A DNA stretch of 64,000 bases from Pseudaestuariivita atlantica (GCF_001205715.1 NZ_AQQZ01000003.1:434001-498000), one strand, 5' to 3'; shown: positions 44,210 through 53,659, counted from the first letter of the stretch. Numbers and translations: made by a program. Notes: generated by a model not told the origin, from the letters alone.

Positions 44210-44680
44210 CTAGGGCTCGATCACCAGATCGGCGTCCGGCCCCGTGCCGGGCGCTGTTGCGTTCAGCACGCGCGCCTCTACCCAGCTATGCGCGTGGCCG
44301 GGAAACCCGGCGCGGAACCTTTCCACCAGCCGACTGTGGCCGAAGCCAAGCTCGGACGCCTTGCACAGGCGCTGCCCGTCGGGATGGCGGTGCACGGCCA
44401 GCCCGCCGCCCGCGGCGTGAAGGCGGTAGCCCTTGGCCTGCAGCCGGTTATGCAAATCGTGCCAGTTGTGGGCCGAGGAGAAATCCGCCGCGAGGCGCGC
44501 ACGCAAGGGCGCGATGAGCCGCTCATCCGCCCTGTTGGGCGGCCTCACATTCTTCCGGCGCGAAATCTCGTCCGCCAGCAGATCGCGCACCAGCTGACCA
44601 AGCGTGATATCCCGCTCCCGCGCGATCTCGGCGCCGACATGCAGCATTTCCACGGGAACTTGCAGGGTGACCTTTTCCAT
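44210..44680 (-). CDS. Ribbon-helix-helix protein with a relaxase-associated-like C-terminal domain
   Basis: The 156-residue protein starts MEKVTLQVPVEMLHVGAEIA, a ribbon-helix-helix-like DNA-binding N-terminus (residues 1 to about 45, with ITLGQLVRDLLADEISRR). The rest (NWHDLHNRLQAKGYRLHAAG, then GGLAVHRHPDGQRLCKASEL and FGHSRLVERFRAGFPGH) resembles a small domain found beside relaxases and primases on mobile DNA, by eye only. No mobilisation genes are nearby. Possible regulator of a mobility function or domesticated copy. It is convergent with the small secreted protein gene and lies before parE. Confidence 0.6.
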   Translation of the reverse strand: MEKVTLQVPVEMLHVGAEIARERDITLGQLVRDLLADEISRRKNVRPPNRADERLIAPLRARLAADFSSAHNWHDLHNRLQAKGYRLHAAGGGLAVHRHPDGQRLCKASELGFGHSRLVERFRAGFPGHAHSWVEARVLNATAPGTGPDADLVIEP

Positions 44681-44713
44681 TCCACCACCTTGCGGCGGCG
44701 TGGTTAAAGAACC

Positions 44714-46672
44714 CTAAACATCCAACTCCTCGACGAATTTCGCGTTCTCCTGGATGTACTGGAACCGCAATTCGGGCTTCTTGCCCATCAGCTGTTCCAC
44801 CAGGTCGCCGGTCTCGCCCGGTTCGTCCTCGTCGATCGTCACCCGGATCAGTTTCCGCGTCGCAGGGTTCATGGTGGTGTCCTTGAGGTCCTTGGCGTCC
44901 ATCTCGCCCAGCCCCTTGAAGCGCGACACGTCGATCTTGCCCTTGCCGCCCAGCCCCTTGTCCATCCATTCGTCGCGCTCGGCCTCGTCGAGGCAATAGA
45001 CGCGCTTCGCCCCCTGCGTCAGGCGGTAAAGCGGCGGGCAGGCGAGGTACAGGTGTCCCGCGTCGATCATCGGGCGCATCTGGGTGAAGAAGAACGTCAT
45101 CAGAAGCGACGCGATATGCGCGCCGTCAACGTCCGCGTCGGTCATGATGATGACCTTGTCGTACCGCAGGTCATCGACGTTGAACTTGGTGCCCAAGCCC
45201 ACGCCCAGCGCCTGCGTGAGGTCGGAAATCTCGGCGTTGGAGCCCAGCTTGGACGACGCCGCGCCCAGCACGTTCAGGATCTTGCCGCGCAAGGGCAGCA
45301 GGGCCTGCGTCTTTCGGTCCCGCGCCATCTTGGCCGACCCGCCCGCGCTGTCGCCCTCGACGATGAACAGCTCGGTCCCGTCGCGCGCGTTCGATGAACA
45401 ATCGACCAGCTTGCCGGGCAGGCGCAGCTTTTTCGTCGCCGACTTGCGCGCCGTTTCCTTCTCCTGCCGCCGCCGCAGGCGTTCCTCGGCCCGCAGGACA
45501 AGGAAATCGAGGATCGCACCCGCCGCCTTGGTGTCCGCCGCCAGCCAGTTGTCGAACCGGTCGCGCACGGCACCTTCGACCAGCCGCTGCGCTTCGACGG
45601 TGGCGAGGCGGTCCTTGGTCTGGCCCACGAATTCCGGCTCGCGGATGAAGCACGACACCAGCGCGCAACCGCCGGTCAGCAGGTCGTCGCGGGTGATCTG
45701 CGCCGCCTTGCGGTTGTTGGCCAACTCGCCATAGGCCTTGATCCCCTTCAGGATCGCCGCCCAGAAGCCCGCGACATGGGTGCCGCCTTCGGGCGTGGGC
45801 ACCGTGTTGCAGTAGGACTGGATGAACCCGTCGCGCGATGGCGTCCAGTTGATCGCCCATTCCACCTTGCCCGGCAGCCCGAACTTTTCCTGGAAATCGA
45901 CCGTCCCGGCAAAGGGCTTGTCGGCATAGGTCGACGCGCCGCCCAGCGTTTCGACAAGGTAATCCGACAGGCCGCCGGGAAAGTGAAAGGTTGCCTCGGT
46001 CGGCGTTTCGCCATCGTCGATGGCGGATTTCCAGCGGATCTCGACACCCGAGAACAGGTAGGCCTTGGACCGCACCATCTTGAACAGGCGGGCGGGCTTG
46101 AAGCGGTGCTTGCCGAAGATCTCGGGGTCGGCGTGGAAGGTCACGCGCGTGCCCTTCCAGTTCGTCGCGGCGCCCACCTTCTCGACCCCGCCCAGGGGAT
46201 GCCCGCGCGAGAACCGCTGTTCATAGGCCTGCCGGTCGCGCGCCACCTGCACCACCATCGAATCCGACAGCGCGTTCACCACCGACGCACCCACGCCGTG
46301 CAACCCGCCGGATGTCTGGTAGGCCTTGCCGGAAAACTTGCCGCCCGCGTGCAGGGTGCACAGGATCACCTCCAGCGCGGACTTGCCGGGAAACTTGGGA
46401 TGCGGATCGATCGGGATGCCGCGCCCGTTGTCGCGCACGGTGACGGCGTAATCCTCGTGCAGCTCGATCTCGATCCGGTTGGCGAAGCCCGCCACGGCTT
46501 CGTCCATCGAGTTGTCGAGGATCTCGGCCACCATGTGGTGCAGGGCGCGTTCGTCGGTCCCGCCGATATACATGCCGGGGCGCTTGCGCACCGGTTCCAG
46601 CCCTTCGAGAACTTCGATGGAGGAGGCGTCGTAGTCTGACGATTCCGCCACCGTCAGCAGATCATCGGCCAT
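44714..46672 (-). CDS. parE: DNA topoisomerase IV subunit B
   Basis: This 652-residue protein is the ATPase subunit of topoisomerase IV, which decatenates chromosomes with ParC. The GHKL motifs are AEILDNSMDEAVAG, VRDNGRGIPIDPHPKFPGKS and GGLHGVGASVVNALS. EGDSAGGSAKMARDRKTQAL is the TOPRIM start, IIMTDADVDGAHIASLLMTF its metal-binding acidic pair. PGMYIGGTDERALHHMV fits ParE more than GyrB, and the length is short of GyrB. Start fixed at MADDLLTVAESSDYDASSIE. parC is not in the window. Confidence 0.95.
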   Translation of the reverse strand: MADDLLTVAESSDYDASSIEVLEGLEPVRKRPGMYIGGTDERALHHMVAEILDNSMDEAVAGFANRIEIELHEDYAVTVRDNGRGIPIDPHPKFPGKSALEVILCTLHAGGKFSGKAYQTSGGLHGVGASVVNALSDSMVVQVARDRQAYEQRFSRGHPLGGVEKVGAATNWKGTRVTFHADPEIFGKHRFKPARLFKMVRSKAYLFSGVEIRWKSAIDDGETPTEATFHFPGGLSDYLVETLGGASTYADKPFAGTVDFQEKFGLPGKVEWAINWTPSRDGFIQSYCNTVPTPEGGTHVAGFWAAILKGIKAYGELANNRKAAQITRDDLLTGGCALVSCFIREPEFVGQTKDRLATVEAQRLVEGAVRDRFDNWLAADTKAAGAILDFLVLRAEERLRRRQEKETARKSATKKLRLPGKLVDCSSNARDGTELFIVEGDSAGGSAKMARDRKTQALLPLRGKILNVLGAASSKLGSNAEISDLTQALGVGLGTKFNVDDLRYDKVIIMTDADVDGAHIASLLMTFFFTQMRPMIDAGHLYLACPPLYRLTQGAKRVYCLDEAERDEWMDKGLGGKGKIDVSRFKGLGEMDAKDLKDTTMNPATRKLIRVTIDEDEPGETGDLVEQLMGKKPELRFQYIQENAKFVEELDV

Positions 46673-46784
46673 GGCAGCTGCTCTGTTTTGTCATTTGTTG
46701 GATCGCATCATGCCATGCCCCGCGCGCCAGCGAAAGCCCGACCAATGGCTGCCATGGCGATTGCCGGCCGCGCCAAACGAATCC

Positions 46785-47009
46785 GGCCCTCGCTCGGGAC
46801 AGGAGCGAGGGCCGAACGTTTGGCCAGAAGGGACAGGCCCAAATTTTAACGAGGAGCGAAATGCCACGGGTAACGGTGCTTGGCAACGGGACGGATGCCA
46901 TGGCACCAGGGGATGGCCCCGGACACTTGGAGGGATACGATACGCTCCTCGTATGGATTGGCAACGCGCGGTGGCGCAAAGGGTTCCAAGGTTTTCGGAA
47001 TTTTTTTGT
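46785..47009 (+). ncRNA. Candidate structured RNA region upstream of a possible terminator
   Basis: An 11-base perfect stem (GGCCCTCGCTC at 46785-46795, GAGCGAGGGCC at 46803-46813) lies in the 438-base gene-free gap between parE and the VOC gene. A weak G-U-containing stem around 46979-46999 is followed by seven Ts at 47001-47007, an intrinsic-terminator form. Third-position bias is low in this stretch. A frame with GAGGAG at 46851-46856 runs from ATG 46861 to 47124 (87 codons), crossing that terminator, so an untranslated RNA is at least as likely. Confidence 0.25.
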
Positions 47010-47110
47010 CGTTTTATTCCAATGGATTGGCGATAATTTTCAGGTTCTTGTCGAAAAACCTGGCCGCACCACGCGCGATCCGGCCCACCGCAAGCGGGGC
47101 AAAGGCGCGT

Positions 47111-47491
47111 TCAGGCGTAGCTGACCACCTCGTATTCCACCCCGTCGGGGTCGTTGAAATAGAACCGCTTGCCCGGTTCGTAGTCGAAATGCGCGTGCGG
47201 CTTGAGCCCCGCCGCCCTGACCCGCGCCTCTACCGCGTCAAGGTCATCGACCACCACGCCCACGTGGTTCACCGTGCCGGCGATGGTGTATTTCTCGGGC
47301 TTGGGGTTGCCGGGGTGTCCCAGTTCGAACAGCGCGATGTAGCAATCGGTGTCGCCTACATGCGCCGCCGCATCGCCCGCGCTGTTCGTGCCGCGCCAGC
47401 GGACGGACCAGCCGAACAGGTCGGTCAGCATGCCGATGGTGCGGTCGATGTTGCTGACCGTGATGTTGATATGTTCCAGGTGTGCGGGCAT
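47111..47491 (-). CDS. VOC family (glyoxalase/bleomycin-resistance) protein
   Basis: The 126-residue protein starts MPAHLEHINITVSNIDRTIG and shows the paired beta-alpha-beta-beta-beta modules of the VOC fold. Metal-binding candidates are the His in HINITV, Glu in KYTIAGTVNHVGVVVDDLD (its His) and the Glu in DGVEYEVVSYA at the end. Family members are metalloenzymes for glyoxal detoxification, ring cleavage or antibiotic binding; the reaction here is unknown. Upstream residues to 47524 are unconserved. Confidence 0.82.
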   Translation of the reverse strand: MPAHLEHINITVSNIDRTIGMLTDLFGWSVRWRGTNSAGDAAAHVGDTDCYIALFELGHPGNPKPEKYTIAGTVNHVGVVVDDLDAVEARVRAAGLKPHAHFDYEPGKRFYFNDPDGVEYEVVSYA

Positions 47492-47562
47492 AGCGCGGCT
47501 CCTTTGCTGCATGAGTCGCATCACGATGCGCCCTCAAGCGCGGTTGAGGTCAAGCGCCGTTC

Positions 47563-49233
47563 TCAGCCCTTCGTGCCCGACGGGTCGCGCCAGCCATTCA
47601 CGATGGGGTAACGCCGGTCGAGCCAGAAGGCGCGTTTGGTCAGGCGCGTGCCCGGTGCGGACTGGAAGCGCTTGTATTCGCTGATGTAGATCAGCCGCTC
47701 GACCTTCTTCACCGTCTCGCGGTCGAACCCGGCGGCGACGCAATCGGCCACGCTCGCCTCGTCATCGACCAGCATCTCCAAAAGCGCATCCAGCACGTAG
47801 TAGTCGGGCAGCGAGTCGCTGTCCTTCTGGTCCTCGCGCAATTCCGCCGAGGGCGGCTTGTTGATGATCGAAGGCGGGATGACCTCCCCCGCATTGCCCA
47901 TCATCCAGTCGCGGTGATTGTCGTTCCGCCAGCGGCAGGTCTCGAACACCCGCATCTTGTAAAGGTCCTTGATCGGGTTATAGCCGCCCGACATGTCGCC
48001 ATAGATCGTGGCGTACCCCACCGCGACCTCGGACTTGTTGCCGGTGGTCAGCAGCATCTCGCCGAACTTGTTCGACAGCGCCATCAGCATCAGGCCGCGC
48101 AGGCGGGACTGGATGTTTTCCTCGGTCACGTCAGGCTTGGTGCCTTCGAAGAGCGGCGCCAAGGCTTCGGTCACCGCCGCGCGCGGGCCGCTGATCGGGA
48201 CGTAATCGTACCGCGCGCCCAGCGCCTTGGCGCAGGCCTCGGCATCGTCCAGCGATCCTTGGGAGGTATATTCCGACGGCAGCATCACGCAGCGCACGTT
48301 GTCCGGGCCCAGCGCATCCACCGCGATGGTCGCCACCAGCGCGGAATCGACGCCGCCCGACATGCCCAGCAGCACCTGCCCGAACCCCGTCTTGCCGCAA
48401 TAGTCGCGCAGGGACTGCACCATGGCGCGGTAATCGGCCTCGAAATCCGGCAGCACCGGGGCCTTGTCGCCCTCGACCACGCGCCAGCCATCGTCGCCGC
48501 GCTCCAGGTCGACGTGAGAGACGTCTTCATCAAACATCGGCGCGCGCCATGCCAGCGCCCCGCCGGGGTTCAGCGCGAAGGAGCCGCCGTCGAACACCTG
48601 GTCGTCCTGCCCACCCACCTGGTTGAGGTAGATCAGCGGCAACCCGGTCTCGACCACGCGGGCGACCACGTGGTTCACCCGCGTCTCCATCTTGCCGCGG
48701 TAGTAGGGCGAGCCGTTGGGGACGAGCAGGAATTCCGCCCCGGTCTCGGCCAGCGTTTCGGCCACGTCGGGGTGCCAGCTGTCCTCGCAGATGGGCGACC
48801 CGACGCGGGTGTTGCCCACGGCATAGGGTCCACCGATCGGGCCGCTGTCGAACACGCGCACCTCGTCGAACACCGTCTCGTTCGGCAGGTGATGCTTCAG
48901 CACCCGCGTCACGACGCGACCCGCGCGGCAGATGTGATAGGCGTTGTAAAGGTTCCCGCCCTCGACCCACGGCCCGCCGATGGCCAGCGCGGGGCCGTCC
49001 GCACATTCGGCCGCCAGCGCCTCGATCGCGGAGATGGCGGCGTTGTGGAAGGCGGGCTTCATCACCAGATCCTGCGCGTTGTAGCCGGTGATGAACATCT
49101 CGGTCAGGGCGACAAGGTCGGCCCCGGCCCCTTTCCCGGCCTCCCACGCGGCACGCGCCTTCTGCGCGTTGCCATCGATGTCGCCCACGGTGGGGTTCAA
49201 CTGGGCCAGTGTAATGCGGAAACGGTCGCTCAT
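47563..49233 (-). CDS. nadE: Glutamine-dependent NAD+ synthase
   Basis: The 556-residue protein has an N-terminal nitrilase-type glutaminase domain (residues 1 to about 265) with the catalytic triad visible in LTEMFITGYNAQDL, LKHHLPNETVFDEVRVF and SPICEDSWHPD. The C-terminal NAD synthetase domain has the ATP pyrophosphatase motif LGMSGGVDSALVATI near residue 290. It amidates nicotinic acid adenine dinucleotide using glutamine, the last step of NAD synthesis. Start MSDRFRITLAQLNPTVGDID fixes 49233. Confidence 0.97.
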   Translation of the reverse strand: MSDRFRITLAQLNPTVGDIDGNAQKARAAWEAGKGAGADLVALTEMFITGYNAQDLVMKPAFHNAAISAIEALAAECADGPALAIGGPWVEGGNLYNAYHICRAGRVVTRVLKHHLPNETVFDEVRVFDSGPIGGPYAVGNTRVGSPICEDSWHPDVAETLAETGAEFLLVPNGSPYYRGKMETRVNHVVARVVETGLPLIYLNQVGGQDDQVFDGGSFALNPGGALAWRAPMFDEDVSHVDLERGDDGWRVVEGDKAPVLPDFEADYRAMVQSLRDYCGKTGFGQVLLGMSGGVDSALVATIAVDALGPDNVRCVMLPSEYTSQGSLDDAEACAKALGARYDYVPISGPRAAVTEALAPLFEGTKPDVTEENIQSRLRGLMLMALSNKFGEMLLTTGNKSEVAVGYATIYGDMSGGYNPIKDLYKMRVFETCRWRNDNHRDWMMGNAGEVIPPSIINKPPSAELREDQKDSDSLPDYYVLDALLEMLVDDEASVADCVAAGFDRETVKKVERLIYISEYKRFQSAPGTRLTKRAFWLDRRYPIVNGWRDPSGTKG

Positions 49234-49301
49234 CCGGAGCCTCGTGCCTTGATCGGCGGAGATGTAGCAGATCAACGCACGAGGGAAAGGTGTAACCGGC
49301 C

Positions 49302-50024
49302 TCAGAGTGCCGCGGCGCGGCGACCGGTCACGTCAGATGCCGCGCGTTGCCCCATGATGAGCAGCCACAGGGCAAAGCCTATTTCCGACAGGGTCACGAT
49401 GCCCAGAAGCACCATCGTCGGCAGTTCCAGCCACGGCGCGGGCCACAGGTGGTTCAGCACCGTGTCGGCCAGATAGCCGAATCCACCGATGGTCAGCCCC
49501 CAGCCGATCAGAACCGGGAACCGGCCCGAGGCGCGCACCAGCCAGCCGAGGATCATCAGGTGCACCCAGAAGAACAGCTGCCAGATGCCCACACCCGCGA
49601 AATGCATCCGCGCCAGCACCGCGTCGATTGCGGGGGCGGCATCAGCGGACGCGAGCGACGGCACTTCGATCAGCGCCAGCCGCCCCGCCTGGAAGAACAG
49701 CATCGCCGCCATGACGGCCACCATCGCGAAGCGCGACAGCGCGGCGGCGAGGGACAGCGTCGGGTTGGTGGCGCGGAACATGAAGAACAAAAGCGCGGTG
49801 GCGAAGACCTCGGCCACCATCATCAGCGCATCGAATCCGAGGCCGACGGCGTGCAGGCCGCGATTGGCGGCGATCAGGTCGAGCGAGGGCAAGGCCTCTC
49901 CCGGCGCGGTCAGCTGCGCGGGGATGGCGAGGATGGCGAGGCCGCCCGCGACGGCAATGGTCAGGTAGGCCACGCCGGTGGCGCGGGCATAGGCGGTGGA
50001 ATGGGGATCGTCGAGGAAGGTCAT
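49302..50024 (-). CDS. DUF4386 family membrane protein
   Basis: The 240-residue inner-membrane protein begins MTFLDDPHSTAYARATGVAY and has about six hydrophobic segments (TIAVAGGLAILAIPA, TALLFFMFRA, FAMVAVMAAMLFFQ, WQLFFWVHLMILGWLV and GFGYLADTVLNHLW near residue 190). The opening YARATGVAYLTIAVAG matches DUF4386. Function is unknown. It may be cotranscribed with nothing else; nadE lies 68 bases beyond its stop. Confidence 0.75.
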   Translation of the reverse strand: MTFLDDPHSTAYARATGVAYLTIAVAGGLAILAIPAQLTAPGEALPSLDLIAANRGLHAVGLGFDALMMVAEVFATALLFFMFRATNPTLSLAAALSRFAMVAVMAAMLFFQAGRLALIEVPSLASADAAPAIDAVLARMHFAGVGIWQLFFWVHLMILGWLVRASGRFPVLIGWGLTIGGFGYLADTVLNHLWPAPWLELPTMVLLGIVTLSEIGFALWLLIMGQRAASDVTGRRAAAL

Positions 50025-50290
50025 GGGTCAAAATCCTTCTGTGCGCGGCAGGCGGGGCCTGCCACGTCGGGGTGAAATTTCAGGGTCGTCAGGGATGCGC
50101 CGGATCGGGGTGGCGCGATGGATCGGGGATAGCATCCCGCGCCGCCCCGGCCCATCGCCGAAATCCTCATGGCGCTTATGCATTCCTGCATGATCCGGCC
50201 GCGCGCGGACCCCATTGCCCCGACCGCCCCGCTGATTTACGATCCGCCGCAGAGCAGGAATGCGGCTTCGACCGGGGGAGAGAGACGCGC

Positions 50291-51694
50291 ATGTGGACAG
50301 GCAAGACGGTTGCACTGGCAGCAACGGCCACACTGGCGGCGTGGACCGCGCCCGCGATTGCGCAGGATGCCGACGTGGTGACCAAGCAATACGACGATGG
50401 CGGCGTGTACGAAGGCACCTTCAAGGAAGGCCTCCAGCACGGCACCGGCACCTACCGCCTGCCCAATGGCTATGAATATACCGGCGAGTGGGTCGATGGA
50501 GAGATCCGCGGCACCGGCGTCGCCCGCTTCCCCAACGGCTCGGTCTACGAAGGCACCTTCGCCAAGGGCAAGCCCGAAGGCGTGGGCAAGATCACCTTCG
50601 CCGACGGCGGCACCTATGAAGGCAACTGGCTCGACGGGAAGATCACCGGTCAGGGCGTGGCGATCTATGCCAACGGCGTCCGGTTCGAAGGCGGCTTCCG
50701 CAACGCGATGCACCACGGGCGCGGCGTGATGACCACGCCCGGCGGCTATACCTATGACGGCGACTGGGTGAACGGCCAGAAGGAAGGCCAGGCCACAATC
50801 ACCTATCCCGACGGCGCGATCTATCGCGGGTCCATCGTGCAGGGCGAACGCGACGGCCAAGGCACCCTGACGATGCCGGACGGGCTGGTCTATGAAGGCC
50901 TGTGGCAGGACGGCAAGATCAGCGGCACCGGCAAGCTGACCCAGCCCAACGGCGACGTCTACGAAGGCCAGATGGTCGATGGCCGCCGCGAGGGGCTGGG
51001 CAAGGTCACCTTCGCCAACGGCGACACCTACGAAGGCGAGTTCCGCGCCGACCAGCGCCACGGGCAGGGCACGTTCTCGGGGCAGGACGGCTACCAGTAT
51101 TCCGGCGCATGGGTGAACGGCCAGATCGAGGGCGAGGGGCAGGTCACCTATCCCGACGGCTCGGTCTATGTCGGCCAGTTCCGCGGCGACCTCGCCGACG
51201 GCGTGGGCAAGATCACCTATCCCGACGGCAACACCTATGAAGGCGAGTGGGTCGCGGGCGTGATCGAGGGCAACGGCAAGGCGACCTATACCAACGGGCT
51301 CGTCTATGAAGGCGGCTTCAGGAATGCCCGCAACCACGGGTTCGGCATCATGACCTTTGCCGACGGCTACCGCTATGAAGGCAACTGGGAGAACGGCCAG
51401 CGCCACGGCGAAGGCACCGCGACCTATCCCGACGGCACCGTCTATACCGGCACCTTCGCCAACGGCCAGCGCGAGGGCACCGGCAAGATCGTGATGGCGG
51501 ACGGGTTCGTCTATGAAGGCGAATGGAAGAACGGCGAGATCAACGGCACGGGCGTCGCGACCTACACCAACGGCGATGTCTACGAAGGCATGTTCGTCGC
51601 GGGCAAGCGGCAGGGACCGGGAACCATGCGCTATGCCTCCGGCCAGGTGGCCGAGGGCGAATGGCAGGGCGGCGCGCTGCAGGAGACGAACTGA
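50291..51694 (+). CDS. Exported MORN-repeat protein (18 full repeats)
   Basis: The 467-residue product starts MWTGKTVALAATATLAAWTA, a signal peptide ending near AIAQ. The rest is 18 full MORN repeats of 23 residues (form YEGxFxxGxxxGxGxxxxxDGxx) plus one partial repeat, covering nearly the entire mature protein. MORN sheets make rod-like scaffolds that bind lipids or proteins; most bacterial examples are cytoplasmic, so an exported one this long is notable. DNA-level repetition is 69 bases. The start at 50291 begins the signal peptide. A promoter-like hairpin (arms GGCAGGC/GCCTGCC) lies at 50047-50063. Confidence 0.85.
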   Translation: MWTGKTVALAATATLAAWTAPAIAQDADVVTKQYDDGGVYEGTFKEGLQHGTGTYRLPNGYEYTGEWVDGEIRGTGVARFPNGSVYEGTFAKGKPEGVGKITFADGGTYEGNWLDGKITGQGVAIYANGVRFEGGFRNAMHHGRGVMTTPGGYTYDGDWVNGQKEGQATITYPDGAIYRGSIVQGERDGQGTLTMPDGLVYEGLWQDGKISGTGKLTQPNGDVYEGQMVDGRREGLGKVTFANGDTYEGEFRADQRHGQGTFSGQDGYQYSGAWVNGQIEGEGQVTYPDGSVYVGQFRGDLADGVGKITYPDGNTYEGEWVAGVIEGNGKATYTNGLVYEGGFRNARNHGFGIMTFADGYRYEGNWENGQRHGEGTATYPDGTVYTGTFANGQREGTGKIVMADGFVYEGEWKNGEINGTGVATYTNGDVYEGMFVAGKRQGPGTMRYASGQVAEGEWQGGALQETN

Positions 51695-51731
51695 GCCGGG
51701 GGGCCTTCCGGCACCTGGTCCAGACGTTTCA

Positions 51732-52325
51732 GACGGGCCGTGATGCGTCGACATGACAGGTCTGCTGCGCACATTATCTTGGCCAAACCCGCACTCCGCC
51801 CAAGCAGCGCACCAAGCCTAACCAAATCGACGTGCCGGGGGGCGGCCTGTCCCCTCTCATCGGTTTTTCCTAGAAAAAACCGACCGCCGGGCAGTGGATG
51901 CGCGGCGGGCTGAAGCCCTTGATTCCGCGCGGGGCACAAGCACCAACGTCGCAGACGGGCCGCGGTACGTCGAGCCAACCGCACCGCTGCTTACTTTATC
52001 CACGAAAGCCCGCACAACGCCCCAGCGATGCACCAAGTTCGGCCAAACCGAAGTGCCGTGGGGGCGGCCCGTCCCTTCTCATCAATTTTTCATGGAAAAA
52101 TCGACTGCCGGGCGATGGAAGCGCGGCGGCCTGCGGCCTTGATCCCGCGCAAGGCAAAGCGGTGCGGTCGCAGACGGGCCGTGGCGCGTCGATCCGGCGG
52201 GTCCGCTACACACTTTATCCTAGCCAAACCCGCATAGCGCTCCAGCGACGCACCAAGTCCAGCCATTTCGACGTGCCGGGGGGCGGCCCGTCGAAGCGCG
52301 GCGGCCTGCGGCCTTGATTCCGCGC
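51732..52325. repeat. Intergenic repeat cluster B: three ~120-bp inverted-end elements, period ~220 bases
   Basis: Elements at 51732-51851, 51954-52073 and 52173-52292 begin GACGGGC and end with the inverted motif GCCCGTC (first copy GCCTGTC). Hairpin modules at 51900-51930, 52121-52150 and 52296-52325 end the spacers, the last placed three bases after its element. Inner stems differ: GGGCT/AGCCC in one, GGCC/GGCC in two. Stem arms CGGTTTTT/AAAAACCG at 51861-51882 differ from cluster A with matching changes on both sides. The flanking 51695-51731 and 52326-52402 hold no gene. Confidence 0.8.
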
Positions 52326-52402
52326 AAGCCACTGACTGAACGGATATTTACTTTTATTAACGGTGACCTAGGGCAACCAACGCGTTACTCTCCTGCCCCC
52401 AC

Positions 52403-53659
52403 CTACCAGATCAGGATCGCCCGGAAGTCGTTCACGTTGGTCCCCGTCGGCCCCGGCGCGAACAGGTCACCCAAAGCGAAAAACGCCGAGTAGGCGTCGT
52501 TGCGGGCCAGCGCATCGGCCGGGTCGATCCCCGCCGCGCGCAGACGAGACGCGGTGGAGCCGTCGGCGAAGGCGCCCGCGTTGTCCTCGGACCCGTCGAT
52601 CCCGTCGGTATCCGCCGCCAAAGCCGCGATTCCTTCGACCCCGTCGATCTCCCGTGCGAAGCTCAGCAGGAACTCGCTGTTGCGCCCGCCGCGTCCGCCC
52701 GATCCGCGAATGGTCACCGTGGTCTCCCCGCCCGACAGCAACACGACGGGCCGCGCAAAGGGCCGGTCCTGCCCCACGATCTCCCGCGCGATGGCGGCAT
52801 GGACCTTGGCCACCTCCCGCGCCTCGCCCTCGATCGCGTCGGACAGGATCGCCGCGGGCACGCCCTCGGACCGGGCCAGCGCGGCGGCGGCATCCAGCGA
52901 TTGCCGGGCCGAGGCGATGACCTGCACCGTGTTGCGGGAAAACACAGCGTCACCGGGTGCGGGCGGCAGGTTGTCCTCGCCCGCGATCACCTTGGCCACC
53001 GGCGCGGGCAGGTCGATGCCCCATGCCTCGACCGCCGCGCGCGCGTCTGGGCGGGTGCGCCCGTCGGGCACCGTCGGGCCGGAGGCGACTTGCGCCGGAT
53101 CGTCCCCCGGCACGTCGCTCACCACCAGCGACACGACCCGCGCGGGCGCGGCCAGCGCCGCCAGCCGCCCGCCCTTGAGCGTCGAGACCTGGTTGCGGAT
53201 CAGGTTCATCACCCCGATCGGCGCGCCCGAGGCGAGCAGAGCCTCGTTCAGCGCGATCTCGTCCTCCAGCGTCAGGCCGCCAGAAGGCGCAGGCAACAGG
53301 GCCGAGCCGCCGCCACAGACCAGCGCCACGACAAGGTCATCCTCGCCCAGCCCCGTCACCGCCTGCCGCAGCGCTTCGGCCGCGTCCATGCCCGCCGCGT
53401 CGGGCACCGGGTGCGCGGCCTCCATCACGCGGATGGACCGCGTCGGGCAGGCATAGCCGTAACGGGTGACAACCACGCCCTCGATGGGCGCGTCCCACAG
53501 ATCCTCGAACGCGGCGGCCAGTTGCGCGGCGCCCTTGCCCGCCCCGATCACCACGGTCCGGCCCGTGGGCCGGTCGGGCAGATGCGCGGCAAGCGCGGTC
53601 CTGGGATCGGCGGCGGAGACGGCGGCGTCGAACAGGCGGGTCAGGAAGTCTTGCGTCAT
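52403..53659 (-). CDS. Glycerate 2-kinase (MOFRL/DUF4147 family)
   Basis: The 418-residue protein starts [37 protein letters not shown] is the Rossmann-like ATP region and [20 protein letters not shown] near residue 110 the conserved glycine-rich substrate loop. The C-terminal MOFRL domain has [20 protein letters not shown] and [15 protein letters not shown]. It phosphorylates D-glycerate to 2-phosphoglycerate in the serine-glyoxylate and sugar-acid routes. A start at 53680 adds seven residues. It stands alone, upstream-adjacent to the sulfotransferase gene on the same strand. Confidence 0.9.
   Translation of the reverse strand: MTQDFLTRLFDAAVSAADPRTALAAHLPDRPTGRTVVIGAGKGAAQLAAAFEDLWDAPIEGVVVTRYGYACPTRSIRVMEAAHPVPDAAGMDAAEALRQAVTGLGEDDLVVALVCGGGSALLPAPSGGLTLEDEIALNEALLASGAPIGVMNLIRNQVSTLKGGRLAALAAPARVVSLVVSDVPGDDPAQVASGPTVPDGRTRPDARAAVEAWGIDLPAPVAKVIAGEDNLPPAPGDAVFSRNTVQVIASARQSLDAAAALARSEGVPAAILSDAIEGEAREVAKVHAAIAREIVGQDRPFARPVVLLSGGETTVTIRGSGGRGGRNSEFLLSFAREIDGVEGIAALAADTDGIDGSEDNAGAFADGSTASRLRAAGIDPADALARNDAYSAFFALGDLFAPGPTGTNVNDFRAILIW

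Noticed and set aside
46861-47124. 87-codon frame with GAGGAG site as a confident gene
   Set aside because: Third-position bias is low, a possible terminator lies inside it and no family is recognised, so it is listed only within the candidate RNA region.
50237-51772. A 511-codon antisense frame over the MORN gene
   Set aside because: Its regular repeats are a by-product of the 69-base repetition in the MORN gene.
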